The notes under the pieces were generated by a model, which saw nothing but the letters and a program-made list of their open reading frames with translations, ran no database searches and had not been told where the DNA came from. Of a stretch of 64,000 bases of DNA, positions 1 to 10,644 are shown one piece after another (the first letter of the stretch is position 1; the number at the start of each line of letters is the position of its first letter). This DNA comes from Endocalyx cinctus (taxonomy: Eukaryota > Ascomycota > Sordariomycetes > Amphisphaeriales > Apiosporaceae). The translations under genes and the position numbers were made by a program. The DNA is taken from contig BCKC01000013.1 of assembly GCA_001600455.1 (NCBI GenBank), positions 310,001 through 374,000 of the forward strand, in the 5' to 3' direction.

Positions 1-212
1 CCTAACATACATTACCCTAGTCGAAATAACCTTATTTCGACCTAGTAGCTGAGCTTTCAGTTTTGAAAGGCCGCTACCCGTGGAAATTTCCTGTTCTGGG
101 GGGTAAACCTCTGCTAAACCAACGCTTTATAACGTCTGCTCGACGAGCCAGTAGAATTCTGCCTATAGCCGTGTTATCAGCTAGTAATATTTGATTCATC
201 AGATTTTAATTG

Positions 213-530
213 TTACCGTGTAGTATGCTGCTGAATAAGGGAAGATTTCTCATTCTCAAGCTCAGCTATATTAAGCTCTGTTCTTTCAATGGTTGCCGGT
301 CGATTTCCTTCGTAACGCCATCTCTTGACGTCGGTATTCATCTTTTTGATCCGACGCTCTTTCTTGGCAATCCGTACACAAATATTGCATACGGAAATTA
401 TTTCATTTGTCTGCCAGACGAGTTTCAGTCCACATGTCTCACCAGTGCGGTATTCTTTATTGCACTGTTGTTGAAATGAACCCCACCTCCAGTATCTGCA
501 GGACCAACAAATTTGATCGTAAAAACACAT
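213..530 (-). CDS. Small Cys-rich protein, probably a 3' exon
   Basis: A 105-codon minus-strand frame has paired cysteines near its start (CWSC), a lone Cys, a GETCG stretch and a CNIC pair, then a basic, probably helical tail rich in Lys, Arg and Glu. The Cys spacing suggests a zinc-binding module of a kind seen in small uncharacterised fungal proteins. The sequence just before residue 13 ends in CTGCAG, so the first codons may be intronic and this may be only the last exon. The family is not recognised by name. A chance ORF is possible. Confidence 0.35.
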   Translation of the reverse strand: MCFYDQICWSCRYWRWGSFQQQCNKEYRTGETCGLKLVWQTNEIISVCNICVRIAKKERRIKKMNTDVKRWRYEGNRPATIERTELNIAELENEKSSLIQQHTTR

Positions 531-1042
531 GGCTATTATAAAAGTTGAAGAATTTCAGGTTTCAGGGATGGATTAAAATAGGACTTTCTTACTGAGAATT
601 GATTGAGCCCTTATTATTAAATAACTGTATAGGTTATAAGTAGGTAGTACTAAGCTAACTAAATATATCATTGGCCGAGCATATTCCGCCTGTGGTGTCA
701 TTATGTATGTTGGTTACTCGAGCCACAGTCGACTAAGATCTCCAGTTGGATGCCTTGTGCGAGGACCCTACCTTATCTTTGCCAACATCTTGCTGTATAT
801 CAGAATTCTCGGCAGTCCTAAAGGTCGAGACTTGGAGCTGACGCGGCGCAGTGATTGCAAGCTTGAAAATACTATTCGTATCATATTGCACCTTTCGCGT
901 GACAAGTGGCTTCGTAGTGATACTCGCCAAGCTGGGCGGCTAGAGGAAGATAGTCGAATGAGGAAGTTGTCATGGACTCCAAGGGTGCGTAAAGGAGTGC
1001 GAGACTAGGTTACAGTTGACAAGGGGGCCTAAAAGGTTCCCC
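531..1042. other. Intergenic, nothing recognised
   Basis: Overlapping short frames occur on both strands at about 700-1010, but none shows a recognisable motif or plausible gene structure. Confidence 0.4.
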
Positions 1043-1455
1043 GAGGGGGGGTTGGTTGGTTCAAGTACCGGTTGGTATGACATAAAAAAGTTCTTCAATG
1101 TACGTTTAGCACCGGCGCAACATATAGCATTTTTGGTGTATAATTACAATGTATACGAGTCCTATATGCTACTATAATTTTATATATTGAGCTGTCGTTA
1201 AGCCGTTGCTAAGCTGTTAAGCGTCCGTTAGGGTTAACGGTTAGTGTTTGGGTTAGCTTCCGGAGGTCCGGGGGGCGACGCGAGCCCCCTGATAGTGTAC
1301 GACATATTTCACGTGTACTTATGTGCTGGTGTTGTGGTATATCTTTCTTTTTAACGTAACGAAGAGTTGGAGCAGGGTTAAAATTTAGATTCTGCTTCAG
1401 CTAGCCGGTACTGATCCCCTAGTCCAACTATTTCGATCCCCCGCCCAACTGCGAG
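1043..1455 (+). mobile_element. MITE-like element, copy A
   Basis: The ends carry related inverted sequences. The left end has a GTACCGGTT core followed by GTACGTTTAGCACCGG; the right end, read in reverse, has GATCAGTACCGG and the same flanking words. The centre is GC-rich (about 1260-1290) and has no ORF. The whole element aligns with the reverse complement of 8795-9267, including the CTATAATTTTATATATT block. No transposase is present, so it would be non-autonomous. Exact ends and a target-site duplication could not be fixed by eye. Confidence 0.65.
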
Positions 1456-2426
1456 CTCCGTATGCGCATACTAGGGCCTTCGAAACCTATGGGTCGTCTA
1501 ATTTATCCAAAGTGGAGCGACCATCCCACTCTCGCCGGAAGGATCTGATCTCCACTCCTAATTCACGCCGATTATCTAAGGTAATTTCTCAATTATTTGC
1601 CAACTATTGAGGATTCCATTACAAATACTATCCTCTGCCGGCGATTCTATTTCGGGAGAGATAGTGCTTCATGGGATAAGAAGAAATATGGAATGAATAC
1701 AACGTTGATAATCGAGCTCAGGGGAGGTATCTCTTTTATTAATTTTGGTCTCAGTGGCAATTAGGGACTTTTGTTAATGTTACTAGGGATCGGTTAAATT
1801 TGGGCGAATCATAGGACAGGTCCCGGACTGTCGGGTCGCCCTACGCTAATTAAGGCTTGCAACGAGCTCTAAATAGATTAGCGCAAGATAGCAAAGTTAC
1901 CTTTAACGGCACATTTATTATAATATTAGTTGGCAATTACCATTGTCGGCGGCGGAAATGGAGAAGTGGTCTGATAATTCCATATAAGGCTTGCTGCTTT
2001 AACCGTCTAGCTAGTGCCGGAAATATTACCCGTTCAAGAAACAATCTTATGATGCCAGTTAAGAAATCCGGGGAGGAGTTCGGAGTGGCCCAAGTCGCTA
2101 AGCCAAATTTACAAATTCCTGAACCACCGTTAATTGTTTAGGCATAGACAAATATGGTCCGTAACATCTGCGCAATTGCGGAGTTCATCCGGATGCACAT
2201 CTTTGGTCACCTACTCTGGAACTCGCGGAGGTGGGAGATCTAAATTGCCTAGCTCGTCGCTCCTCTGAGTTAACCTAGACATCGATCAGCTTACACCCTA
2301 CTTTAAGCTCATGGTTACTCGGCCATTGCTCGGCCCATATTGCCAAGAGCTCAGGTCTAAAAAAGGAAATGGAATTTGGTGAGGTTCATTTCTTAGGCAG
2401 ACTCTTTCGCTATTTGTGTTTTATCA
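1456..2426. other. Intergenic, no supported gene
   Basis: A 94-codon frame at 1857-2141 has no recognisable motif. Nothing else stands out. Confidence 0.4.
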
Positions 2427-3964
2427 TCAGCAATTATACCTATCTACGAATTTCATTACTTTCCTCCCCGTCACTGTTCTCTCAAATCCATCCAAGTTCT
2501 GGACAAAGACGACTCGGAACCGGTCATTATTCCCATCCTTAACTCGAAAAAAGAGTTTTAGTTGATCAACCATCGATACCTTAGTCGTCATCGCCGCATC
2601 CATACAGAGAATTCGAATCTCGAGTAGACAATTCAGGCTTAGCTCTAACTTATCCAGCAGTATCTGCCACTGCAAAACGCAGTCGCTAACTGCCAAAATG
2701 GAATTGATCTCCTCGAGTTCATAGTATTCTCCATCCCATTTAAAGCTGACTCGATAATCGCGCCCCTTCAACCGAAAGATTCGGAGGTGCTGCCACTCGG
2801 ATGCTGGAAGAAGCGAGCGCACATTTTCTGGTAAAGGGTGCACGGATCCAAAGTCCCCTGTTACGTATCTCACGAGGGGATTGCGGAGTTTCATGAGGGA
2901 AGTCTGCACCACGATACCCTGTTCTCCTTCTCGTAATGGTTTTACCGTCTTAACACCGGTGCTGTCTGATTGAAAGGTAGATGTCGGTAGGATTTCGACA
3001 AGGTTGGAGCGCGTATCGAAAATGAAATCGGCCCAACCGGGTTTGTAATCTGGCGCCGTAATTTCGGGTATGCTAGCCGCCCACGGCCCGGCCTCAGCGG
3101 AACCTAATATCGAATATATTTTCAAATTAGGGCCGAGCACTGCCATGATACGGTTTCTTTGCGCCGCCGTTAATAACTCCGACGTATAAATGATCTTATC
3201 GAGTTTAACTCTCTCCTTCCTTTCAGGGGTCAAGGTCGAGATATAGTGGACGATTTCAGCGATCTGGCCACTATCACCCGTCAACACATTAATGTGAAAG
3301 CTCTCCAAAACTTCCACCACCTTATTTAACGTCCCGAATGCACTACCATTGAGGATAGTAGCCCCAGCATTCTCTATAATCTCGAGAATAAGGTCTTGGC
3401 TTCTGTTGCGTACGATGAATTATTAGTTAGGTTATTGCCGGTTTAATATCATAGTAAGTATGTAATTTACCTGTAAAACTCTCCGGGAATATGAATCGTT
3501 AAAACCCAGTCTTTAACCGTAAGTACTCCCGTCATACGTAAAAACTGGCCAAAATAAGCCCTCTGTCTGCGGTTCTCCGCTACGTCTGTGGCAAAAATCA
3601 TAGCGTTCGAGCCAGTTGAACCACCTCCAATACTGATATACAGGCTATTGCGGTAAGTATTCAACGGGTTCGTATCGTACACAAGTCTTTTCAGGGTATG
3701 AAACCTATGATGGGTTAGACTTCTTTCTATTGTTTAGAATGATTTGTTTGGAGTGGTTCAAACGTACAGGTCTTTCTTCAAGGTTAATGGCTGTGTTTCT
3801 AGATCCCGCTTTGGTACCTGCTCTTTTGCTCGTTTCCTCGCAAAGCTGATAGCTAGAGCATTAGGCGGATATTCGATGTTGTTGTTGTAAAATGGGTGGA
3901 TTCTAGCAACAGCTATCACTTCTGCTAAAGAATAGAAGGATTGCTCCATGATGAATAAGTACAT
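2427..3964 (-). CDS. PaaK-like adenylate-forming enzyme (AMP-binding superfamily)
   Basis: Three exons join in frame: 3964-3768, 3704-3471 and 3402-2427. The introns are 63 bp (donor GTACGT, acceptor ATAG) and 68 bp (donor GTAAAT, acceptor ACAG). The product is 468 aa, close to the size of phenylacetate-CoA ligase/coenzyme F390 synthetase-like proteins. Motifs in order: P-loop-like GGGSTGSN at residues 92-99, GSAEAG at about 244-249, YVTGD at 323-327, then a GRD-containing hinge and a C-terminal Lys in a RKVMK segment. Known chemistry of the family is ATP-dependent adenylation of a carboxylic acid, usually followed by CoA or amide transfer; the substrate here is unknown. The gene is co-oriented with the dioxygenase upstream. 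No lesion is visible. Confidence 0.85.
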
Positions 3965-5281
3965 ATAAACCTAATCTGGTCAGTAGACGGTAACTCATCT
4001 GATATCATTGAGTTAACTGAAGATGTTATGAACACATGGGAGTTAATAATTTAAGCAGTTTGGAATAAATTTATAGACATAACCAAACATTCAATTAAGT
4101 AATGACTAAAATATGTGTAAAGATACATTGGTATATTCTCCGTCGGCCTGTAATTAGTCCCGTACGCCGCATTGATCACTCGGATACATAATAAATTAAT
4201 TAGTATTAATATAAAGCAACTTAATAGTCAGTCAACGATGCCAATAGTTCATTAGCCACATTATTAGTTGCGAGGAACGCGACTGTATAAGGTGATGTAA
4301 CCCTCTAAAGTACCAATTGACTTACAGTTCGATTCATCAAGCCGACAGAGTATTTGAGTAGTAAAGTAAAGCTACGAGAGGACCTCTGGAGGTCATCATT
4401 ACTTGCTTACGTGCATGGTAACGTACGTCAGAAGGCTTCCCTAGCGTCCGTAAGTGGCTTACGTCTTCCGAAGCTTTCAGAAATTATCCGTAAGTAGCAT
4501 GCGTCTTCCGAAACATCTAGGAATTACCCGTAAGTGGCTTGCGTCTTCCGAAGCGTCCAGAAACTATCCGCAAGTGGCTTGAGGACAAATCATAATGGGA
4601 AGAACGATAGTTGTAAGGAGCGTGGACGTATAAGGTGATGTAAGCCCTAGTTAAAGTACTCAGTCGATTGGTACTTTTTGATCTTTTATGGTCTTGTGAT
4701 GTACTGGTTTCGGTACCAGTGTGTCACAATAGTTAACATAATGGTGCGACTTACTTAAATAAATTATTGTCATACCGTAGGTAGTTGACTGAATAACTAA
4801 AGGATCACCTGGTAGGTAATATCAAAATTCAGTAATGTCCGGCGTCCGACAATTGTAAGACTCTGATTGGATAAGAATATACTTAGGAGTCTTAGTGTGA
4901 AAGGATTCTATTGAATAGAAAAGAAGAAAATAAATTATATTCATGACAAACATCCTCCTCAGGTAATGCGTGGGAGTACGCGTCTTCGCTCTTTTCCCCC
5001 TTCCCTTTCCCGACAGTTTCTTGTATAGTTTCCTTTAAATTTCAATAGTAATATTGCTGGATGTCCGAAGTGTGGTCTGTAACTTTGGTGGTTATGTTTT
5101 CCGTCCAAGTCCGTAAAAGCTCCTTCTAGCCACATCTTCAGTATCTAGTTACTCTTTTAGGGTTCAGCCCACTACACCGAAATATGAAGTGCTTGAAGGT
5201 ATAAATCTGTAATTGCTTCGTAATAACGTAAACTCTCCACCACCGATTATATATATATATATATATGTATAATAAAGCTAC
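3965..5281. other. Spacer between ligase and dioxygenase
   Basis: No gene is seen. The stretch holds the 40-bp tandem repeat at 4448-4583, direct copies of GTATAAGGTGATGTAA near 4284 and 4627, and an (AT)n tract at about 5247-5266 just past the dioxygenase stop. Confidence 0.6.
4448..4583. repeat. 40-bp tandem repeat, about 3.4 copies
   Basis: Units start at 4448, 4488, 4528 and 4568, exactly 40 bp apart. Each begins CCGTAAGTGGCTT or a close variant and contains CGTCTTCCGAA. The last unit is partial. Differences between units are scattered substitutions, with no indels in the full units. Confidence 0.9.
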
Positions 5282-6204
5282 TTAACCAGATCCACTCCGA
5301 AACGGAAGAACGTCCCACCTTACACGACGTATATGCCTCGCTGGATCTCTAATCTCAGACCGAGAATGCATCCATCGGCGATTATCTATAAGTATAACAG
5401 ATCCAGCCGGCAGGTTCTCAGCGGCCAGGTGCATGACGCTGTCGGGTCTAAGAAGGATTTCACGAAGCCCCGCCTTCAACTCAGCTAACACCTTCGCTGC
5501 TCGCACACCCAACGGGGTTACAATATCCTCTCTAAACCGTATCATGTTTTCGGAGATGAGTACACTGCCGATGATGTAACGAACTCTGGAGGTACATTGA
5601 TACGAAATTCCGGACGACTGAGCGCCTTTCTCGACTCCAACGACAGAACCTCAGTTAACCTCTGTACCGGTAACAGAGACAGGGTTCCGCCACCTAAAAG
5701 GTCGGCGTGCAGAACGTGTAGCCCGAAAAATCGAGGGGGGCTGTCCTCGTAGCTGCAATCGGTGTGCCAGGGAAATTGCTGCATAGTCTCGGAACGAGCG
5801 CGACAGCCGGGCGTCTGGAAGTTGTCGGCGCTAGGCTTGACATCCCAGAACCAGCCACGGGTAGCGCTATGATGGGTGGGGAGACCATGGCCGTGATTTT
5901 TGTGAAGACTCATGATCAGGTCACGTAAGTAAACACTGTCTGGATCAGGGAACTGTAGATTAATCTTGACGATTCCTTCGTGTTCTAGGAGTTGTGATAT
6001 GGTGTGAACATGGTTTGGATTTCTAGCGTTACAAGGAGACGGAGATTCAAGCTGAGCGAGTGTAGTCGGTTGCCTATTACTTGTTGAGAGAATTCGTGCT
6101 GTTTGGCGAGGATTGGCGAAGGGTTGGACACGTGGAGTAAATGTGCTGAGCTGGTGAGAGCTCCGAATAGCTCTATGAAACGTAGGGAACACTCTTGGTG
6201 GCAT
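5282..6204 (-). pseudogene. TauD/TfdA-like Fe(II)/2-oxoglutarate dioxygenase, one frameshift
   Basis: Two overlapping frames cover one protein: 220 codons from 6204 to 5542, then 87 codons from 5545 to 5282. The first contains the iron-binding HTD motif (H137, D139) in a WHTDCSYED context. The second contains the distal WMHSR histidine and the RHIRRVRW segment that binds the oxoglutarate carboxylate. Both halves of the active site are therefore present, separated by a -1 shift in an AAAA run at about 5546-5550. This could be a real single-base loss or a sequencing error. The first 45 residues are rich in Arg, Ser and Thr and poor in acids, like a mitochondrial presequence. The gene is divergent from the ATP-grasp gene. 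The substrate is unknown. Confidence 0.8.
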
Positions 6205-6848
6205 TGTAACTTCAAAAAGTATTTGCTGAAATATTGGATAAAGTTAGGATAACACTTCTACTAGATAATCACTAATTATTATGAACATCGTTCGGTAAGA
6301 AAAACACCAGCTATATATTAGTCTAATCTCCCTAGATGTTATAATAAGCAGTCCATTCGAATATGCTATTTTTTATTACCTATTGACATGGCTAATCAAT
6401 TATTGGAATGGCTAATTGATTATTGACGTGGCTAATCGCTTATTGACGTGGTGTTCAACCTCCCATTCTTTTAATAACGAAATTTGGTAGTTCTGTAACT
6501 CATTGACGGTCTCCCTTTAGCTGAAGATTCTTGTGGCGTATAAACGATGAGTGCTCGTAGCGAGTCAACTCGGACCTCCGTACTTGATGTTTCATTATAA
6601 ATTATCGTGACATATTGTGGCTGCTCTGGCTTATATTAAGTTTCAGATTTAAGACACGCAGTATTATGTCATCATGGCATAGTAATGGGAAGCATTACGC
6701 CGCTCCATAAACCTACGCACTTCCTAAGATGGTGATTATATATATATATAAGTTAGGAGCAATAAAAGTCTGTTGCTTGTCTCTAGGGCTCCTATCATTG
6801 GATTAGACAAATTCTACGTTTACAATTACTTAATTACCATTAGAAACT
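6205..6848. promoter_or_regulatory. Divergent promoter region between dioxygenase and ATP-grasp genes
   Basis: The 645-bp gap separates two outward-facing start codons, so it should drive both genes. It holds the 20-bp TGACGTGG repeat array at 6381-6450 and an (AT)n tract at about 6737-6751 near the ATP-grasp start. Shared control is inferred from the arrangement, not shown. Confidence 0.55.
6381..6450. promoter_or_regulatory. 20-bp tandem repeat with TGACGTGG (bZIP-like) cores
   Basis: Units start at 6381, 6401, 6421 and 6441 (the last partial). Each reads TATTGACGTGGCTAATCGCT or a variant. The TGACGTGG core resembles an ATF/CREB-type bZIP site and is intact in the third and fourth units. 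The array is about 180 bp upstream of the dioxygenase start and 400 bp upstream of the ATP-grasp start. Confidence 0.6.
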
Positions 6849-8532
6849 ATGAACTATAAAATAGTACCCCAACTTCAACAAGTCCATCTAGGAGTCGGGC
6901 CTCAAGGTTACGAACCGGTAACTGAATACGAAACTACGGAGGAGTATTATTCTAAAGAGCAAGATATTTTCAATGCTCGAATATCGACCACATTCCCCCT
7001 TCAACTTTTCTCTAAAAACGGCTGTCCTCGTCCAATTCTTATAACTAAACACCACCATCAACAGCTGAGGATATTGCACAACGCATTGACCCTAGCGATC
7101 ACTGACATCGTAGAAAGATGGTGGAGTGATAAAGAGGCTAATTTCCCACGGCGTATGCCTCTAGAAGCTGAAGAAGAAGCTTTCTTACAGGTATGTCTAT
7201 TACCCCATCCCAACTACATATATGTATTGATTATCCGGCCAAAATATTCTAATATTAAATGTTTATACCAGTGGATAGAGAGCCAGGAGTCTTCTGGAAG
7301 GCTCCGTCCATATTCAACATGCCAAGGGGCTTGGAGACCAGACTTCTTGATTGAGGACGTACAGAATGTTAACGGTAACGGCAACGAAGTAAGCGAGAAT
7401 TTTCGTATTACCGAAATAAACTCTCGCTTTATCTTCAACGGTGTTGTAAATCTAGAGTCGGGAAACCAGGCGCTTGACAACGCTATGCTAGGAACGAGCA
7501 ACATAACAAAAACATCTAGCCAAGGTGAGGTATGTATGAAATATTCAGAACGACGGAGGTATCTCTTAGCCGCACCTCTTATAATTTTCAAAATTCTTAT
7601 TAAGTAATAATTAATAGATTCTCGGCGGCTTATTCAGTCTTTTCCGATCAGATATTCCTCTTTACCTACTTAAAGGTGAAGAACCGGTAACAGGGATTCA
7701 CTTATTTATTCGAGCTTACGAGCAACACTTCGGGATTAGGCCACGGTTGATAACGCCAGCAGAACTCAGGCTATTACCTGATTCTACGTTGGAGGGAGCT
7801 TACCGACTCTACGTAACTGCCAAAGCGGGAAACAACAGCTATCAAGCCTCATCAATACATGTGCATAATATTCCCGAGGCAGACGAAGTCCTGGAAGAAG
7901 TTCATCAATTGGCTCTGGAGCTGCACCAACACGAATTACGAGCAATGGAGCCCGAGATGCAGCGACAAATCAGTCTTCGTTGTTTTAACGATATTCGAAC
8001 CATCCTTCTAGTTCACGATAAGCGCATGCTTGGAATCATACAGCAAGAATTGCCTAACCTCGTCAAACGCGGGGTTCTTACGTGTGCGCAACGACAGACG
8101 CTCGAGCTTGGGGTTGCGGAGACGATCCTGCCCGGGTCCCCGGCCCTTAATCGGCTTCTGGAACAGCAGAAAAACGCGGAGGACGTCAAGGACCAATACG
8201 TGATAAAGCCTGCTCGGAGCGGTAAAGGAGACGGGATCCGGTTTGGCGAGGATGAGAGTCCCGAGGAGTGGACCGCGGCTTTGGAACGCTTGCGTACGCC
8301 CTCCCTCGTCTCGGGTTCTGCTTTCGTCGTCCAGCGTCGCATCCTGCAACGAAAATACGACCTGGTGTTGAAGCCAAGCGGGGAGAAGATGCGCTGTCCT
8401 CTTGTCGGCACATATCACACTGTCGATGGGAAATTCCTTGGACTTGGGATCTGGAGGGCGAGCAACGACAAGATCTGTGCGGTGAGCAGGGGTGGGGCGT
8501 GGATGTGCTCTGTGATGCAAAAGAAACCATAG
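6849..8532 (+). CDS. Circularly permuted ATP-grasp-type ligase
   Basis: Three exons (6849-7190, 7272-7529, 7618-8532) join in phase 0. Introns are 81 bp (GTATGT to CCAG) and 88 bp (GTATGT to ATAG). The product is 504 aa. RPDFL at about 136-140 and ITEIN at 160-164 match the pattern of glutathionylspermidine-synthase-like proteins. The ATP-binding VIKPARSGKGDGIRFG stretch lies at about 385-400, followed by FVVQRR. The protein ends soon after a Gly-rich RGGAWMCS segment. The family forms amide or peptide bonds using ATP through an acyl phosphate. The acid and amine partners cannot be read from sequence. Its location beside a dioxygenase and an adenylating enzyme suggests a shared biosynthetic role. 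Confidence 0.8.
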
Positions 8533-8794
8533 GTATCACTATCATGTTCAATTGTCTATCGAACTATGGCCGTGTGTGGCGTTCAACACGCCGAGCCCCA
8601 TTTATAGCTTAGAAAAAGCCAAGTAACCATAATTAGCTAGAAAGAAACCAACTTATAAGTTCTTGTGAGATACGCATAGTCTTTTGTTCCTGTTACTTGG
8701 CGTAATAGCGATACGAGCGACTTTGGACATTTTCCAGGCGAAGATTCTAGTGTAATAAAAACGCAATACGCGATGTAGATCGATAGGGGGTAAA

Positions 8795-9267
8795 TCGGCC
8801 ATAGGTTTTAGTTGAGGTAGGGTCTAAAAAGTTGACCAGGGGATCAGTACCGGCTATGAAGTGGGGCCAGAATTTTGACCCTACTTCAACTTTCAATATA
8901 TGTTCAGCACCGGAAAAATAAAATATTACAACGTATATCACCATAATATATATATTATATCGTATATACTTTCGGGGCGTTCTCGCCGCTCCCAGGACCG
9001 CCGGCTAACCCTAACTAAACCGAGCCCTAACTGCGGGCTTCGCGTGACCCTGACCTTAAACTAAACTACGTTCAACAGTGGCTAGACAGCAGTTGAATAT
9101 ATAAAATTATAGTGGTTTATAGTGGTCGTATATACTTTAAATATTCACTAAAATACCCACGTTGGACCGGCCGGTGCTAAACGTACGTTAAAAAATAATT
9201 TAGACCCTACTTTAGCTAACCGGTACTGACCTCCTGGTCAACTATTTTGACCCCTGGTTCGACTACA
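8795..9267 (-). mobile_element. MITE-like element, copy B (inverted relative to copy A)
   Basis: The left end contains GTTGACCAGGGGATCAGTACCGG; the right end contains the inverted counterpart GGTACTGACCTCCTGGTCAAC. Internal AATATATAAAATTATAG and the GC-rich centre at about 8985-9050 match copy A when reversed. There is no coding capacity. Terminal similarity extends roughly 100 bp on each side but is diverged. Confidence 0.65.
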
Positions 9268-9993
9268 ATATCAAGGGAAAGACTGGAAAAAAGGAACAAC
9301 TGGGCTAAAAGGCTCTATTCCCGAGACTACCCACTAAACCACACCCGATACGAAGTATCGTTAAGGCTAATCCTGGTAGTCGAGAATATTGAGCGAAAGA
9401 AGCGAAAAAGTTGAAAAAGACTAGAATCCGTCAAGCTTTTTCGGAGGTGGTGGAAATACTAAATACTTTAGTATGTCCCACTAGCTCCCACCTTACTGCC
9501 ACCAGCTCCTTCCTTAATATACAACCTGGCAGCCTGGCTAAACATTGATCTCCACTCTGAATGTCATGCCAGCTTTTACTTGAATGGAGATTACCATAAA
9601 GCATACACTAGTGTAGTTGTCATATTCAAGGATGGCAATGGATTAAGTTATACAAATAACGCCGACTGCTGATTCGACATAAAACCCAGGCAGTCAGGGC
9701 AGAGTTCCAGTATCGAGTCTCATTCGAGTAAAGATTGATATTCTCGTTCCCGAAATTCTTCCATTTACTGACTGTGTTGCGAATGAGGCCGGAGATGAGC
9801 GGATTCTCATATAAGTACTAGGTTGGAAAATTATGGGTTATCTCATCTATATCGCAGAAGATGGATCCGGCCAAACGTTAAAGTTTCTCATGAACAGTGC
9901 CTAAGGGTATTGAAAACAATAGCCAATATATATGTGTATACAGTGTGGCTTCGATGAGCATCAAATGTCACATGATATAGCCTCAGATTATAA
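9268..9993. other. Intergenic with short coding-like stretch
   Basis: A stop-free stretch at about 9541-9672 could be decayed coding sequence upstream of the HNH fragment, but no domain could be named. The rest shows nothing. Confidence 0.35.
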
Positions 9994-10359
9994 TCACTTA
10001 TTCAACGAATCCACTCGCTTTTTGGCGACTTCCAGGTTTTCTTCGAACCCGTCTCGGACCAGCCGCATACGTACCGGATCGACTCGTTCTACCCGCGTAT
10101 GCTCCTGCGAAATCCAACCTTTCCCATCACGCAAACGCTGTACCTCAGCGATAACCGGACGATCGACCCCCCTTCGCCTCGGCTTCTTGCCGTGCACCGC
10201 GCTATTTCTCATATCCTTCACCTCTCGGCAGCAGGAGAATATATTGATAGATTGCTCGAGGATATGGACGGTCAGCGTGTGTATGCAGACGGGTCTACGG
10301 AACTAGGCCGCTTGGTGAGGTTTGGGTTAAGAGGATGGCTTAATAATTCTATCTACTAG
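9994..10359 (+). pseudogene. C-terminal fragment of fungal HNH-nuclease-family protein
   Basis: From a TAA at 9991 the frame is open to a TAG at 10357. It reads a SLFGDFQVFFEP segment, then DPPSPRLLAVHRAISHILHL and SAAGEYID, ending with a DGSTELGRLV tail. These match the conserved region after the HNH core in a large family of fungal HNH proteins. The HNH catalytic core itself is missing, so the piece is 5'-truncated. No start codon with a sensible N-terminus was found. Confidence 0.65.
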
Positions 10360-10362
10360 TAG

Positions 10363-10644
10363 CTTGTATATAGGTGTACCCAATTCATCAGATATAAAAG
10401 TACACAGTCGCGGCCCGTTCTCTCCAAGAACAGTTCTTTCCTATTCTGTCCCTTTTGTCATGAAAAACTACGGCGGATTGACAGCCTAGCAAGGCATATT
10501 CGAACTTGTCACCTCAAGAGACGCACCCCATTTGAGTGTCCGTACGAAGGCTGCTCAGAGCTCCTGGAGGGTGCTGAGCATTTTGCAAGTCACGTGGCCC
10601 GTCGGCATGCCCTCCAGCTCCCACCAGCAGTAATTCCAAGGTAG
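10363..10644 (+). CDS. Two C2H2 zinc fingers, incomplete 5' end
   Basis: An open frame ending at the TAG at 10642 encodes two adjacent fingers. The first is C-x2-C-x12-H-x4-H starting at 10447 (CPFC). The second is C-x4-C-x12-H-x4-H starting CPYEGC. No ATG precedes them in frame, and an acceptor-like CATCAG lies at about 10386-10391, so this is probably a last exon or a truncated gene. It begins 3 bp after the HNH fragment stops. DNA binding is the likely role; the target is unknown. Confidence 0.6.
   Translation, partial: LVYRCTQFIRYKSTQSRPVLSKNSSFLFCPFCHEKLRRIDSLARHIRTCHLKRRTPFECPYEGCSELLEGAEHFASHVARRHALQLPPAVIPR

Noticed and set aside
703..1008. 101-codon plus frame overlapping a 65-codon minus frame
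   Set aside because: No motif on either strand, no intron signals and no sensible composition; treated as chance.
1857..2141. 94-codon frame
   Set aside because: Starts at a non-ATG codon, has no recognisable domain and sits in sequence without other gene signals.
2427..8532. Isocyanide-synthase cluster (these often include a TauD dioxygenase)
   Set aside because: No isocyanide synthase domain is present; only the dioxygenase is shared.
8008..8551. Long minus-strand frames opposite the ATP-grasp gene
   Set aside because: Shadows of the GC-rich third exon; the plus frame carries the ATP-grasp motifs.
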